Below, piece by piece: positions 46,000 through 58,360 of a stretch of 64,000 bases of DNA. The stretch is taken from assembly GCA_933228895.1 (NCBI GenBank), contig OW121849.1, positions 43,680,354 to 43,744,353 on the forward strand, written 5' to 3'. The position numbers were made by a program, and so were the translations under genes. The DNA comes from Platycnemis pennipes. Its lineage: Eukaryota > Arthropoda > Insecta > Odonata > Platycnemididae. The notes beneath the pieces are model-generated. The model had not been told where the DNA came from. It saw only the letters and a list, made by a program, of their open reading frames with translations, and made no database searches. Positions within the stretch are counted from its first letter, which is position 1. Every line of letters starts with the position of its first letter.

Positions 46000-48900
46000 G
46001 CAGTAGGTGAATTGACAAAAATCACCTAATTGCCTGACCATCAACTTCTTACCTGCTCTCTAGACAATGAACAAGCTTGGAATAAGTTATATATACAGAA
46101 ATTGAGACTAATTCATCAAAGAAAAGGCCAAAATGCCAATTATTTCAGGCATAAACTATTAAGAATTCTAATTAAGATCCACAAACCACATGGCAACAAA
46201 TGATAAGAAACTCATTCTCTACCAAGCCAATGCTTCACATCTCAAAAATCGTTTCTTCCAGGTAAAAAAGACCAATACTCATACCGAATATCAGGGCATG
46301 TGTGAGTGCACAATCTTGCCCATTTGTGGTAAAGCGCATCACCCATACGTGGGCAATGAGCTTGTGGTAATACACATCACTCTTTCAAGCTTTAATTTTG
46401 AGAACATTGGTTACGAGATATATAACTTTAGTAAATACTTGTCAATCGTGCCCTCCACGACTTTTTACAAAACACAACCTAAGTAGGCCAAGTAAAAGAT
46501 TTAAGCTAAGATTGAAAATATTACTGAGATCCACAATCTTTTATTTAAAATTAGAAAAAACTCTAAAATTCATATTTTTTGGGCAGGGCCAGCCATTTCC
46601 TTATGGGTTGTGGACAGCTGACCCAACAGCACACAATACCATATTGTATTACGTTCTACATTAACTGGAGCACAAGCAGTGTTTGTAGTCTTGTTATACC
46701 ACTTAGTGTGGGTACTCATATCTTTTGGCTGCAATGTTAATGTTTTTTATGCGGTACAGGTTCTGCCCTGAAATCTACTGGAATAAAATTGGAAACACTA
46801 TCTGATGGTTTTGTATGACGAATTGTGGGCCAGTATAAGACCAAAAATTGATCTTCATAAGTCAATCTCCCAACACCCATCAATATGTGGGCATTATTTA
46901 CAAATGACTACAGATCATGAAATTGATACACTGACAGGATGCATGCATGGATGGATAAGAATGGAGAACAACAATACAAAAAAGGATGAATAAAGCTCAT
47001 TCAGAAGCAATAAGCATTCATTGTTTTGAAACCTATGAAAACAAAATTTATATTAGCGTTGTGTGAGTTTTTACGAGAGATACTAAATTATATGTAATCA
47101 ATGGATAAAGAAAGACTGAAAATGACTAGACCATTGGAGCATGTTAAGGGTAAAAAAACACATGTTGACACGATGGTAGGTGACAAAGAACACTCAAAGG
47201 AAGACATACTATGAAGAAAAATGATCTATTTTTATTACGTTAACTATCAGTCATTGTACAGTCACAGGAGACTTAAAACTACAGTAAAAATGTCAATATT
47301 TTAAATGCACAAACTCCAGGAAACACAATTAAGGGCACAGCTTTAAACTTCTAATGGATATTGAAATAGTTCTGAAGATGCTCTCCCTCATTGCACTTTC
47401 TTTAATACCTGCATTGCATAAAAGTGATACCAAACAAAGGGTAATTGAATGAATTTTGACGATACCTGGCCTAATACAACACTAGCAGCAGGGCAACGGC
47501 CCTCTTGCTTTATGTTGTCAACTTATAAGTAGGCAACATGCACACACATAGAAGCTGAGTAACTTCAAAGCTCAGAGTAGAACAATATAGAAATGAGAAA
47601 CTATGGTACTCCAAAATAACAGAAAATCATGCATTCTCTCCACATACATTATTATACAAAGTTCGACTCCCAAATGTGTCACCAACTCTCTCATTCTCAA
47701 AAGTTTACATTTTCGCAGCAGTAAATTAAACCAGGATACCAGTTTTCATTAATTTTATTATCTCCACTGCTGTGTACCACCGTTAATACTGCCGTAAAGA
47801 GAGAAACAACAAGTAATTTACCCAGTGTCACATAGAGAGCATGGGATGGGTGATTAGATTTTTGAATTTATGCATTGGAGAGCAGAAATACACCTCGCTG
47901 TTAGGCCTGGTGGAAGAGATAATTTAAGGTAACACCGGTAGGCAAAAATCAGAAATTTCAGAAGTTAATGTATCTATTAAGGGTACTGCAAAAATGTATC
48001 AAAGATGACAGTGACCACGTAAATGATGATTGGATTAAATTGAATTTGCTAAGACAATGTATTTAACATTTTCCTCAGTATACCCATCAGAAATTTAAAC
48101 ATTACAAAAAGCCCAATACAGTGCACTTTCGTTGGGACTTTCCTTGTTAGCATGCTTCGGTTACTTCTTCAGCTTGTAGGAGGCCCATATTAAATTGTCC
48201 CGGGAAAAAACCACTTAAAAGGTTTATTTGACAATAGGTATCTTTCAAGAGGTTTATTTCTCAAAATACAAAAGATTGTAGTCACTTATAACATATTTAA
48301 ATAGGTATATTATGGTAAAAATGTTTGGGAAGAAGTAAAGGAGCACCCACAGTCTGTGCATTTCATTGAAATGTTTGTTTTGTGTCGACTGGACATCCAA
48401 TCCATGTTAACATGTTCTTTAAGTTATGCATTACAAGTGCTTAGAATTAGCCATGGAAAAGCCTGTGGTGAAAATAAAATTATGGATTTAAGGGCTCAAA
48501 CACCAGGAGTGGATGAAAATTCATGCATGACGCACATTCAAATAGCAAAAATTAAAGTTTTACCGTGATTACTAAATTTGAGTTCAGCCTACTTTTGTTG
48601 TTCAGCATTTGTGCCTATGCTCAGAACTCGCTTTCAAAAAATAAAAATTCAAAGTATTGCAACACCTTAAGTTCTATGACCATAATTGATTTGCATTAGA
48701 AATTTTAAAATAAAGACAAAGGTTATTGTTGCATGTCTTTTGTAAATTGAATATAAATACTTAAAATGAATAAATTTCATAATTTGAAACCTAAAGGGCA
48801 ACATGACAAAAGGACCACCCATTTGGTATCAAATTACCCTTTGCTTGTGCATTTCATACTGCCAAAGTGAGGCTACCTATGTGCCTCACAGCAAACTGCA

Positions 48901-51054
48901 CTAACTTTCAATCTCACCCCAAATAAGTAATTATTTTTCAAAAATCTATTTCCTACCATGAAATATAGAACTACATCATCTACAAGCAGAATGCTTTGAA
49001 TGGAAAGCACTTTCACTTCTTTTAGATTTAGAAATCCGCAAACTCAAGTCAACGTATACCTCCCTAGCAGACAGTATTTCCCCTGAAAGCTATGCAATGC
49101 ATACATACATCCAGGAAGGCCTAACTTGTTTAGCATGTTTTCATTGTTACCATACAGAATTTTGGGTCCCTACATCACCGTGCCAGCGAGAGTCCTTTGT
49201 ATATGTCTATAACCACATTGATATACTCTGGCTGTTTAACACCACACAGTGAAATTTTCCAAATCACTCATGCATTTAAATGAATTGTATAAAACCTATC
49301 CCACTTTCCAATGATAAACATGGATATATACCCTAAAAAATTATATTCATAAATGTATTACTAACTTTGGCATTAAAATCATCACTAATGGAATGCACTA
49401 GGTTAATGGACAAACCTCTCCAGCTTTTCTTAAGACGAAAATTGAACTTTCAAATAAAGGAAAATTAATCCCAAAGCAAGCATAATCATAGCACTAGGCT
49501 GCTTTGCCATCACCTCACACATTATTACCTACAAGTGACATTGCAGGTGACAACATTATCTCTTTTCAGACCACAGGGACTATGAAGGACCAATTACTAG
49601 AAGGTTCCATTTTTTCTAAATTACTTTAGAGAATATAAAGCTTTCAAGAGATTGGGACTATAAAGTCCCAATAGTTAAGTCATTACTTTCAGAGTAATAG
49701 GAAATTAAGTAATATATTTAGAAAAATAAAGCTTTCAAGTTATTGGGACTAAGTCCTGGAGGCCAAGAAAGGGTTAAAACAGAACAAAATAACCCTTGAC
49801 CCGCCACCATGTTATTTTCTTATCTCAAAGCATAAAGGAAATTCTTTTGGGTTGAGTTAAAGCAAACAATCTTAACTTATGTAAATAAAGGTAGTTTGGA
49901 AAGATATTGACAACACATCAATGTAATTTGTGCACAGCACAAATGAATATATACTAATGTAACACAGGACTAATGAATGGAAAAAATGCAACTTTGGGAT
50001 AAAACACTAACAGTAAACAATACATATAACACTAGGAGGCTTAGGGAAAGTAAAGGATCACATACACCCTATTTCATAGTCCTGAGTATTTCCACCCTGG
50101 AGATAGGGTATTGTAGTTAAACCATGCTCATGGCACATTATTCATCTATACAAGTATCCTTAACAATTGTAATTCAGGACAGAATAAGTAGAAATTTTAA
50201 AAACTAGAAAGATACAACATGGCCAATATTAGTTCATAAATACTTATTGACTTCCTTATGATTTAAGATAATGAGCAATAACCTTAAACATATAGCCTCA
50301 TAACTTTAGGTCTAAACCACATCATGAAATTCTACCTCACAAGTACATACATATACGCATTAACTTTCCACCAATAAAGTCAGTAATAACTCTGATCCTG
50401 CCCCAGCAAAGACCAATGAATGCAAAAACATATTACGAACCTTGAAAATTAAAGTAAAAACATTAGAGGAACCGAATTAATGCTTGCTGTGATAGCTTTC
50501 AAAAAGCTCACATTACCTTTAAAATAACCAATACTATTCTGACATGCAAAAAATAAAACTTTTGCTAGGCCACTACCTAGTATTGTATCCATAAGTTGTA
50601 ATTTAAATGTTAGGCTCATCTGCTAATTATTACACAATCATATATCCCAAAATAAGACATATGCATTTGTTTGGTAACGGAAAAGAGGGACTCTTTGGCA
50701 CACTGAAACATGAAGTCCACCTCAAAACTGGAATATTCACCCCCATGCAGACCAGACTTATCAACAATCTATCACATTTATATAGCAAGCATTCATCACA
50801 CATGATACATTAGAGCATGAGCAAGTTTAAAGAGATAGGCCTTTCTCACTAGGTAAAATTAGAGAAATTATGATTTCCACTCTACATTACTTAGTTCTCA
50901 CTTCAAATTCAGCATTTTTTCCAAAAATTAAAACACTTAGAAACAACGGTATACTAAAATTACCAACTCACATATACATTTATAGCGTTGTGTAAATACT
51001 CATAAGGCGAAAAATTATGAAATTCTCATAATAAAATGAATCCCAATCAAAACC
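46000..51054. other. Gene-poor AT-rich stretch
   Basis: No supported gene. A 20-bp palindrome TTGGGACTATAAAGTCCCAA lies at 49652-49671 beside two copies of AAAGCTTTCAAG..ATTGGGACT about 91 bp apart. It could in part be 3' region of the CaaX gene, but no signal shows this. Confidence 0.4.
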
Positions 51055-51619
51055 TATAGTCCATCTCAAATGAGATGGCAGGTGGGAAGGCAGGGCCAGC
51101 TGGAATTCTCATCAGTCTCTGCACCAATAAATTTCATGTGAAAGGGGAAAATATATGGAATGGGCAAAGTAGGGGAGATGCAAACAACAGGAAGGCATTT
51201 ACATATGCATCACAACACACGAGTATGAATGAAGGGTTCACATAAGCACTTTGGAATGTAACCAGGACGTTCGGAAATAACAGGAAGCAGCATTATATAT
51301 CCGCACACAGAAGAATAGTGTGTGGTGTACAAATACACAATAAGTGAGCTTAGGAATTTTATGATGCATGTGTTCATCGAAATCCAACATAAAATATAAT
51401 ACATTTTTAAGCGGCTGATAAGGATAACACGTGGCAACACAGGAAGCAGAGATCAGATGTGTACATGACAAAAGCCAGAGTAAGAATAAGGTTGTAGGAA
51501 AAGGAATTTCTCCTCCCATTCTCCTATTGGTGTACCTCAAAACCTCGTGAACAGAGTCAAGGTCCTCCTTCCCACTGGCCCTGCCTTCCCACCTGCCAAC
51601 TCATTCGAAATAGACTATA
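51055..51619. mobile_element. 565-bp MITE with long terminal inverted repeats
   Basis: The left end TATAGTCCATCTCAAATGAG, then ATGGCAGGTGGGAAGGCAGG and GCCAG, matches the reverse complement of the right end (CTGGCCCTGCCTTCCCACCT...GACTATA). The TA at each extremity fits a Tc1/mariner-type TA duplication, but no transposase is present. Confidence 0.75.
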
Positions 51620-53253
51620 AATGAGCATTATCTGAAAGTTGTCAGGAGGCAAATGCAGGGTAGGATAGGTAGGATTGTCTTCACTTGAATAGTATGTTTA
51701 ATTCATTTATCTCTAACTTTAATTTTATCACATTGTATGGTGGAATCAGTATTCAATTATCAGTTACGTTAAATAACGTTTACGTTAAATTACGTTATCA
51801 GCTATACGTTAAATAAATAGCCATATAACATAATTACATTTAAATTTCATGACTTAGAATTTTAATACGAAGATCTAGTGTCCTGTTATGTCTACCTTGT
51901 AATGGAGGATAATGAAGCCATTTCTTCCAAACACAAGTTATTAAGCAAGGAGAGACCCTATACTGTGAGAATGTTACCAGACACACTTTGATATCACTCA
52001 AATGAGTTCACAGTGCAAAGGTTCTTTACCCTCTTGTCTTCCTAAACAAAATGTACATGCACTTGCTGATTGTGGCATTAATGGTAGTAAATACATTTTG
52101 AAGATATCATTAAAGAAATGAAAATAATTTATGAGTAATACCAATTTATAAGTGTAGAGAAATATTTACAGCATGAGAGAACACAACACCACTGAGATCA
52201 CAATAATAATTTCATTAATAAGCATTGCAACACAGTAATTACAAGGTTAAATGAAAAGTCAGCAACTTAAAACATTACCCTGCATTAATATAAAACAGGA
52301 AAATATCAACATTGTAGTAGAAGAAATAGCTTTCCATTTACCATGGTTATTCCCAATTGTCGTGAACCATTAAGCATAAATTAATGACTAACACTTTAAG
52401 GTCACTCAAGGATGAAGTGTTAGTTGTTATGGTGCTAGGTAAGGAGAGTCCAATAAAAAATAAATAGCAATAAGAAAGACTTGTTAGAAAGATGAATTTT
52501 TACTAAAAATGGAAGATCTCACAATGGGATTACACAAAAATTCAGGGAATGGATACATTTCCTTCCTCTCCCATTAGCATGACATCAAGGAGCCTCTAAT
52601 GTGATGGAAATGATATCACAAAACAAGATGAATTAACAAATATTCCACAAGCTTTACAATGATAATTCATTTCATGGAGACAAGTGGATATCTACATTAA
52701 ACCTGTATTAATGCCACACTTAACCTTTACTCTACAACAGTTTTAATGAACATGAATACTTGAATGTTTGAAAATTGCTATTCCTGCTTGTAAAATTACT
52801 AAAAAGGATGAAACATTCGAAAGATAAAAACCCGTAAAAGGATCACAAACTTCAACATCATCAAAACTGGTGGGCCTACAGTACGGTACCTCTTACACAC
52901 ACAATAACTATGATTATATGTAATGAATACCTATCTAAGCTATCATAACAGATAAGTGATACAGTTCAGAGATTGCAACATGGCAGTAATATCATATAAA
53001 AATATCAACACTCCACTTGGAAATGTGAATAAAATCAACCTTATGTCGAAATGAATATTAATACAGAAAGAAAAAGCTATGAGCAGAAATAAAGCAGTTA
53101 AAGTGACATTGTTTACAAAATTCTCGAAAATTCTCTCTTAACGTAATACTTGCAGAGACTTTGATAAACTACATAAACTGCAAACAAGGAATTAGCATTT
53201 GTAATTTTAACAGAAAGCAACAAATCGAGCATTTTTTTACCAAACCAACAAAA
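51620..53253. other. 3' flank of the CaaX gene; nothing else recognised
   Basis: AT-rich, with no motif-bearing frame. No canonical AATAAA on the minus strand was noticed close to the stop codon. Confidence 0.4.
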
Positions 53254-53648
53254 TTACATAATAATACACCACCTTTTATTACTGCTTTGGTTGACTGCTG
53301 AAGGAATCTCATGTAATTTTTCACTACTTTCAACTTCTCTTGCTTCATAAGCATACTCCATCACCTCACTCTCAACAAATTGGTCATCAGAGCTCTCATT
53401 CAGATCTTTCAATTCAGCCATAACATCATCTGATGACTTGCTGTGTATTGAGGAGTTGAGGAACTCCTCCGGTTCTTTCTCAAAATGATTATTTTCCTCA
53501 GATTCATCAGAGAGGAACAACTTCATGTCATCATCTTCATTCTTGGCTTTCTTTATATGGACAGCATGAAATGAAGGAACCGGGTCATCTGCCCTCTCTG
53601 CCTTCCTCTTTCCAGAACTAATTGAGGAATTTAACTCACTCTCAGAAC
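53254..53648 (-). CDS. CaaX-protein coding exon 6 (acidic tail and prenylation box)
   Basis: Acceptor AATTCCAG|GT, 130 codons, stop TAA. It carries GKRKAERADDPVPSFH, an acidic stretch DESEENNHFEKEPEEF, and the terminal tetrapeptide CIIM. The bases AAAAG|GTGGTG seven codons before the stop could act as a weak donor. The CaaX ending therefore holds only if this is the true last exon. Confidence 0.8.
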
Positions 53649-55887
53649 CTGGAATTCATACAATTAGAAGAGACCATGAAGAACAAGAATGAATGTAAAA
53701 TTATTGAACGACTCATAATAGCAATTAAAACTATGGTCACCTCCAATGAATTTAGCTATGCTTACAACAGATTTCTACTATAGATATCCTAGTCTCACTG
53801 TGATCTCAAGACATCATTGCATGGAAGGTATAAGCCCTGTTCAAAATGTGTACTAACAGCAAGCACAAATACTACAATGCTTGTTTTGGGTGGAAGGGAG
53901 TTGATTGAATTATGTTTGAACATTGAAGCATTCTTGGCAGCAATAAGAGAAGATGGCAAGCTCTTACTATTATGGAGTTCATATGAAATGTCGAGAACAA
54001 CTGTTTAATCATCATAAACTAAGAAGGAAGGCAATTTTTAAATGACTAACATATACCAGGCTTGGCCCTCATTGCAGTCCTCTTAATTGCAATAGTAAAA
54101 TTATTAATCACTGCATTACCCATCCCTGCACAACATACACAATTAAGTCATGTTCAGCGCCAATGCTTTCAGGAAATGTCTATCTCTGCAATTGTAACAA
54201 AGATTATCATATGTAGTAATAACACAGTGTCAAGAAAGTGAAGGAGAGGATGGAATACCTACAGAATTAAAAGCTTTGCATGGACTTATTCAATCACAAG
54301 TAAATAATCCAATATTTTACGGAAATCATTTAGGAACTATGACATAATCACATTATATAAGTGCCTAAGCTTGCTTATCAGTTGAAATCTGGCAAGATAA
54401 CCCAAACCATCTTTCAAGCAGCCCCAGCTGGCAAGCTCTCTACACCCACTATTTTATGAGCCAACTGCAACTTAATATAATAACAATTAATCCAACCTTG
54501 ATACTCAGAGTCATCCTTAAGTAGCAAAGAATCTTTCTTGCGGGTCTGCCTCTTTCTCCACTGAGGGCTGGAAGCGCTTATGCTTCCAGGACTGGAGACT
54601 GGAAGTGTTTTACTTGGAGAATTTGACGAAAGTGAGCGTCTCCCGGAAACCATTCTTAACGATCTTAAGTAGGGAGCATTTGCATCTGCTGTAGGGGGCC
54701 TTGAGCTACCCTGAAAGTCAATAAAAATATTAATAAATAGAGCAAGTAGAAGGTACGGTAAAGAGACTTTCCATCCTCCAAAGGTTATGAATGAATAACT
54801 AGCTACTCACATCTGGTATTACATCACTTTGGACATCGGCAGTCTCAACATCACTACCGGCCCTTCCTTTAACGGCACTGGTCTCAACAGACTTCGGTAT
54901 TTCCACATCCGTAGTTTTCACACTTTTTCCCTTCGAATTGTCGTTCTCGCCTTTTGACTTTCCTTCCACGGTCCCATTTGTAACATTCTTCACGGGTGTC
55001 ATGTTAATTTTCAGTACCTTAAGACCAGGTGTCAAAGTCGATGATGAGGTACTTATATTTGAAGAATCATGTTTAGATCGAACTCTACCAGACTTTCTTT
55101 GGGGTGTGGAAGACCTGCTCTGCGGGGTTCCGGAGCGCTGCTTCTTTGACTCCGCTTCATCTTCTTTGGTCAGCTTCACAGTGGAAAGAGATTCTGCATC
55201 GATAGTTTCTTGGATCGAGTTACTTTCTTTCACCTCCTTGGAGTTTTCATTACCATCACCAGTCTCTGACTTGGACAAAATGCTTGCTTCTGGCTCCGAG
55301 CCGTTGGCTAGCGACTTGTCTTTGAAACACTTGGTCTCTTCTGTCCCTGGGATATCTTCTTTACCATTCTCCAAAATACATTCCGGTTGATGATTAGCCG
55401 TAATTGATTCTGATGACTCGGCAGCCACGATAGACATTCTTGGTATTCTACTCTCCTTACCCTGCTCTGCAACGGAAGAGTTATAAACCTAGGAATGAAG
55501 AGCACGGAAAATTGTTTTACATAATAAACAAATATTTACATAACACTAAGATATGAGATAAGTTTTTCAAACCTTAGTGATAACGCCTTTGCCATGAGAT
55601 GATTTACGGGATAAGGTCCCACTCAACTTCATGCGTCTAGAAACAATGAAATTCAAAACCAGCGGTAAAAACGATATCGTCCAATTTAATGAACATTAAT
55701 TTTACCCATCGACACATCTGCTAATTCAAAGTGACCATTATTACCTTTTAGGAGGCGCACTTTTTCCGGAAAAACCAGGAAAAGCTATCCTCCCCACTCC
55801 ACTACTCAGAGGCCTATGCAGCAAAACCTTCGGCTGGAGGTGAGAATTATCTCTGATGACTTTCTTTGACTTCGGCGTTTTCCCCAT
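53254..55887 (-). CDS. Unrecognised nuclear-type protein with C-terminal CaaX box, six coding exons
   Basis: I do not recognise the family. Coding exons on the minus strand are 55887-55745, 55636-55573, 55488-54811, 54710-54497, 54125-54057 and 53648-53254. All junctions are GT/AG and phases join throughout, giving 520 residues. The protein is Ser/Thr/Lys/Glu-rich and looks disordered. It starts MGKTPKSKK, with a PxVxL-type sequence (PKVLL, residues 19-23) resembling HP1-binding pentapeptides. Several S/T-P-x-K/R sites (TPQSR, TPQRK, TPVK, SPSK) look like CDK targets. Basic clusters WRKRQTRKK and GKRKAER could be nuclear localisation signals. The last exon is acidic and ends NKRWCIIM followed by TAA, a good CaaX box whose final Met favours farnesylation. 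A nuclear-envelope or chromatin role is inference. Its start lies about 1 kb from the divergent FHA gene. Confidence 0.82.
54057..54125 (-). CDS. CaaX-protein coding exon 5
   Basis: 69-nt exon between TTGTGCAG|GG and CCTG|GTATAT encoding GMGNAVINNFTIAIKRTAM and then RAKP. It is too short to stand alone. Phase agreement with exons 4 and 6 is the support. Confidence 0.65.
54497..54710 (-). CDS. CaaX-protein coding exon 4
   Basis: Acceptor GACTTTCAG|GGT in phase 0. It encodes GSSRPPTADANAPYLRSL, then SGRRSLSSNSPSKTLPVSS and SSPQWRKRQTRKKD, and ends EYQ plus one base. The donor CAAG|GTTGGA is non-optimal, but exon 5 begins in the matching phase. Confidence 0.75.
54811..55488 (-). CDS. CaaX-protein coding exon 3 (large, low complexity)
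   Basis: Acceptor CATTCCTAG|GTT and donor GAT|GTGAGT bound 226 codons in phase 0. The segment is rich in S, E, K and T and includes SGTPQSRSSTPQRKSGRVR and TPGLKVLKINMTPVKN. Codon use and lack of stops over 678 nt argue that it is real coding sequence. A 150-codon opposite-strand frame at 54938-55390 is a shadow of this exon. Confidence 0.85.
55573..55636 (-). CDS. CaaX-protein coding exon 2
   Basis: 64-nt exon with acceptor TTTCTAG|A. It encodes RRMKLSGTLSRKSSHGKG and then VITK. The donor AAG|GTTTGA is weak, but the phase on both sides supports it. Confidence 0.7.
55745..55887 (-). CDS. CaaX-protein coding exon 1
   Basis: ATG in context CCAGA-ATGG on the minus strand, 47 codons plus two bases, donor AAAAG|GTAATA. 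It reads MGKTPKSKKVIRDN, then PKVLLHRPLSSGVG and RIAFPGFSGKSAPPK. Confidence 0.8.
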
Positions 55888-56687
55888 TCTGAGAAATGTC
55901 AAGCGTATTCCTAAGATACATTCCTAACAACTCTTCCAAGGTTGGTGGGAAATTAACTAATATGTTACAGGAATTATAATCAATGCGGCTTATTCACTCA
56001 GATTAGTGTGGTCACGTTAAGGCTTTGCATTCCCATTGAAAAAATTATCTCATACACTCAAATTCCACTACACTAATAAAAATTAAACCCAAGAGAGGGT
56101 AACATATATTACCTTAAACAGATACTCGTGCACAATATCCCGTGCCGGCTGTTTATATCCCGTGTCAAAGATGGCTGTTTACAAACTCTGTAGATGGATG
56201 ACCCGGCGATGTGCACCTGTTTTTCATACATAGCGTCCTCGAATAGGGGGACTGTAGCAGCCAATGAAAATGCATGAAAATTTAAAATATTTGAATCATA
56301 TGAATGTATCAATACGCTCGAACCACACTAAAATTACTTTAACCTTCTCAATTACATCCCTTTCATCACGTCTCCGTATTATGCTGAAATTAATGACAAT
56401 TATTTACCCTAGATTTGCTCTAAATCGATAGTTGGTTGATTTGAGAAACCTAGTAAATAATCATAACAAAGGACTATTTCCGCTCGCGACATAGCGACAA
56501 TGAAGCGCAGTTTGAATTAGAATTAAGAATAAAACTTGCTTGAAGATATGAATTTAGGAAATTAGATTAAAAGCGAGTATTAAATAAACATACTGTGGAT
56601 TTGTACCCATCACAACGATTTCCAGCTAAATAAAATGACGAGAATGGTAATTATGACTGGGAGTTGAGTGCGGTTGTTTTGTCTGAA

Positions 56688-56697
56688 TTGGCGCCAA
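56688..56697. promoter_or_regulatory. Palindromic E2F-type site
   Basis: TTGGCGCCAA is a perfect palindrome matching the E2F/DP consensus. It lies about 90 bp upstream of the non-coding first exon's donor and about 210 bp upstream of the FHA-gene ATG. It is also in the region between the divergent gene pair. That is a fitting place for control of a cell-cycle gene. Confidence 0.6.
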
Positions 56698-56784
56698 TCG
56701 TTGAAATGACGGTTAGGATCGTGAGTGAGATAGGAGGATCATCGTCGTAATTTCTTATGTTTTAACGTGATAACTCCAATACGG

Positions 56785-56885
56785 GTGAGTGTATTCAATT
56801 TTGTGAAAATTCAAGTATGTTTATCTGAATGTCTGTGCCATAAAATATTCCCGTAATAACTAATGTATTTGATCATTCGCTCTAG
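56785..56885 (+). other. Probable 5'-UTR intron of the FHA gene
   Basis: A strong donor (ACG|GTGAGT) and an acceptor (TTCGCTCTAG|GCAACC) bound a 101-bp intron ending 18 bp before the FHA-gene ATG. This implies a short non-coding first exon ending at 56784 and starting downstream of the E2F-type site. Confidence 0.5.
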
Positions 56886-56903
56886 GCAACCGCCCTCGGA
56901 GAT

Positions 56904-57077
56904 ATGGCACCGTACGGGCATATATTTGTGATACGAAAAACGGGGGAAGATGGGTCTTGTTTTCCTCTTTTGAGTAGAACCTGCAGAATTGGAAGAGGCC
57001 ATGCATGTGACATTCGGATCCAGCGAGAACATGTTATGGAAGAGCATTGTTTAATAGAAGTTGGGAAGGATTCACAG
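56904..57077 (+). CDS. FHA-domain protein, first coding exon (Ki-67-like N-terminus); gene incomplete here
   Basis: 58 codons from an ATG in context GAGATATGG to donor CAG|GTAAAC. Residues 1-58 follow the start of an FHA (phosphothreonine-binding) domain: an opening strand HIFVIRKTGEDG, the GR turn (Gly30-Arg31 in CRIGRGHACDIRI), and EEHCLIEV. The spacing and wording match the N-terminal FHA domain of proliferation antigen Ki-67 better than other FHA families I know. The Ser of the usual SxxH is Met45 here, while His48 is kept. The remaining FHA strands must be in later exons, which I did not find in 57.1-64 kb. They may lie beyond the window. The link to Ki-67 rests on one exon. Confidence 0.7.
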
Positions 57078-57639
57078 GTAAACAAGAGCAATAGTTACCT
57101 TATCTCATTCCTAGCTGTACTTGGCAATGCCCTTCATGGTTTGGAGAAGAAAGATAAGCATTCACGTCCACAGTGAAAATACAGTATTGTATTTCCGATA
57201 ATGAAGATGACATGATACCGTCAGTTCGTCAAATTTCCGCCTTCAAGTGGAGACAGTGATAGGTCTCATGTAATTTACAGGGAGGATAGTAATTGTGTAG
57301 TTAATTGTAGGCTATTTTTTTGTGGAACGTTTGACATTCAGGTCTACGTGTAAGAATTGCGCAATTAGCCATTTACGATGTTGATCTACTGGAGGAAGTT
57401 GCATTAAGTGTGAAGCTGTTGTGATTACAGCGATCTTGGTTACCTAAGTTGTGAACACGGTGATCGTGGTTATGAAATTGGAAATGCAGTTACATTAGCA
57501 GGATTGTGTTCTCTACATTAATCATAGCCAGAAGTTTTGAGTCACTCTCAGAACATTAATTTTCATCGTTAATCCCACTAAATATTGAAAGTAATTCCTC
57601 ACTAATATTAACATACTGATTTACCCTGTTAATTTAGGT

Positions 57640-58330
57640 CCTTTTTTTTTTACTATTTATCAATGATTTGTGTCGAACTGAAATCATTTAAACATCTTTT
57701 GTATGCTGATGATCTTAAAATAATGCATCCTGTTTTTTTTATGATATCAAACTATTACAGGATTGTTTTTAAATTCTCTCTTGGCTTGGTCAAATGATAA
57801 AATTGATCGCCATTGAACATTCATAAATGCGATGTGATGTCTGCCATTGAACTAGTACAAATCAAAATTTTTAAAATTATAGTTGCCTACAAATTCAAAA
57901 TCCCATTGGCTTCCAGTAATTATGATAATATTCTAGCCCTCTTAAATCTAAACTCTCTTGCTGTCAGAAGAAAACAGGCTGGTATTACTTTTCTACAATC
58001 AATTCTGATTCATAAGATCGATTGTTCTGAATTATAAGCACTGATTTCCTTTCGTGTTCCACTCTTATGCACCAGATGTCAGCATCTTTTTTGCATTCCA
58101 TTTGCTCCTAACAATTATATTTTTAATCTTCCTATTTATAGAATTACGAGAGACTTTAATTATCATGGTGATGTAGATATATTTTATTCTTCCAAGAATA
58201 TACTTATAAATTTTATAATTTAAAAATGTCTTTTCACAATTTTTTATGCGTTAACTTGGCTTGTATTTAACCTTGTATGCCATAGAATCTTTTTGTAAAA
58301 GAATTTTTTAATCTGTAGAATAAACATTAT
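57640..58330 (+). mobile_element. Non-LTR retrotransposon fragment (RT motif C to 3' end)
   Basis: FINDLCR followed by LLYADDLKIMHPVFF is the RT catalytic YADD region at about 57655-57745. Further on, LNLNSLAVRRKQAGITFLQS and ILIHKIDCSEL are the conserved C-terminal block (LxxRR...FLxxIL...IDCSELL). Frame breaks show it is dead. It follows the FHA-gene exon, so it may sit in that gene's intron. Confidence 0.75.
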
Positions 58331-58360
58331 TATCAATTCTATATTTGTGCGAGTCATCAG

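Noticed and set aside
54938..55390. 150-codon plus-strand frame
   Set aside because: It is the antisense shadow of CaaX-gene exon 3, which has consistent splice phases.
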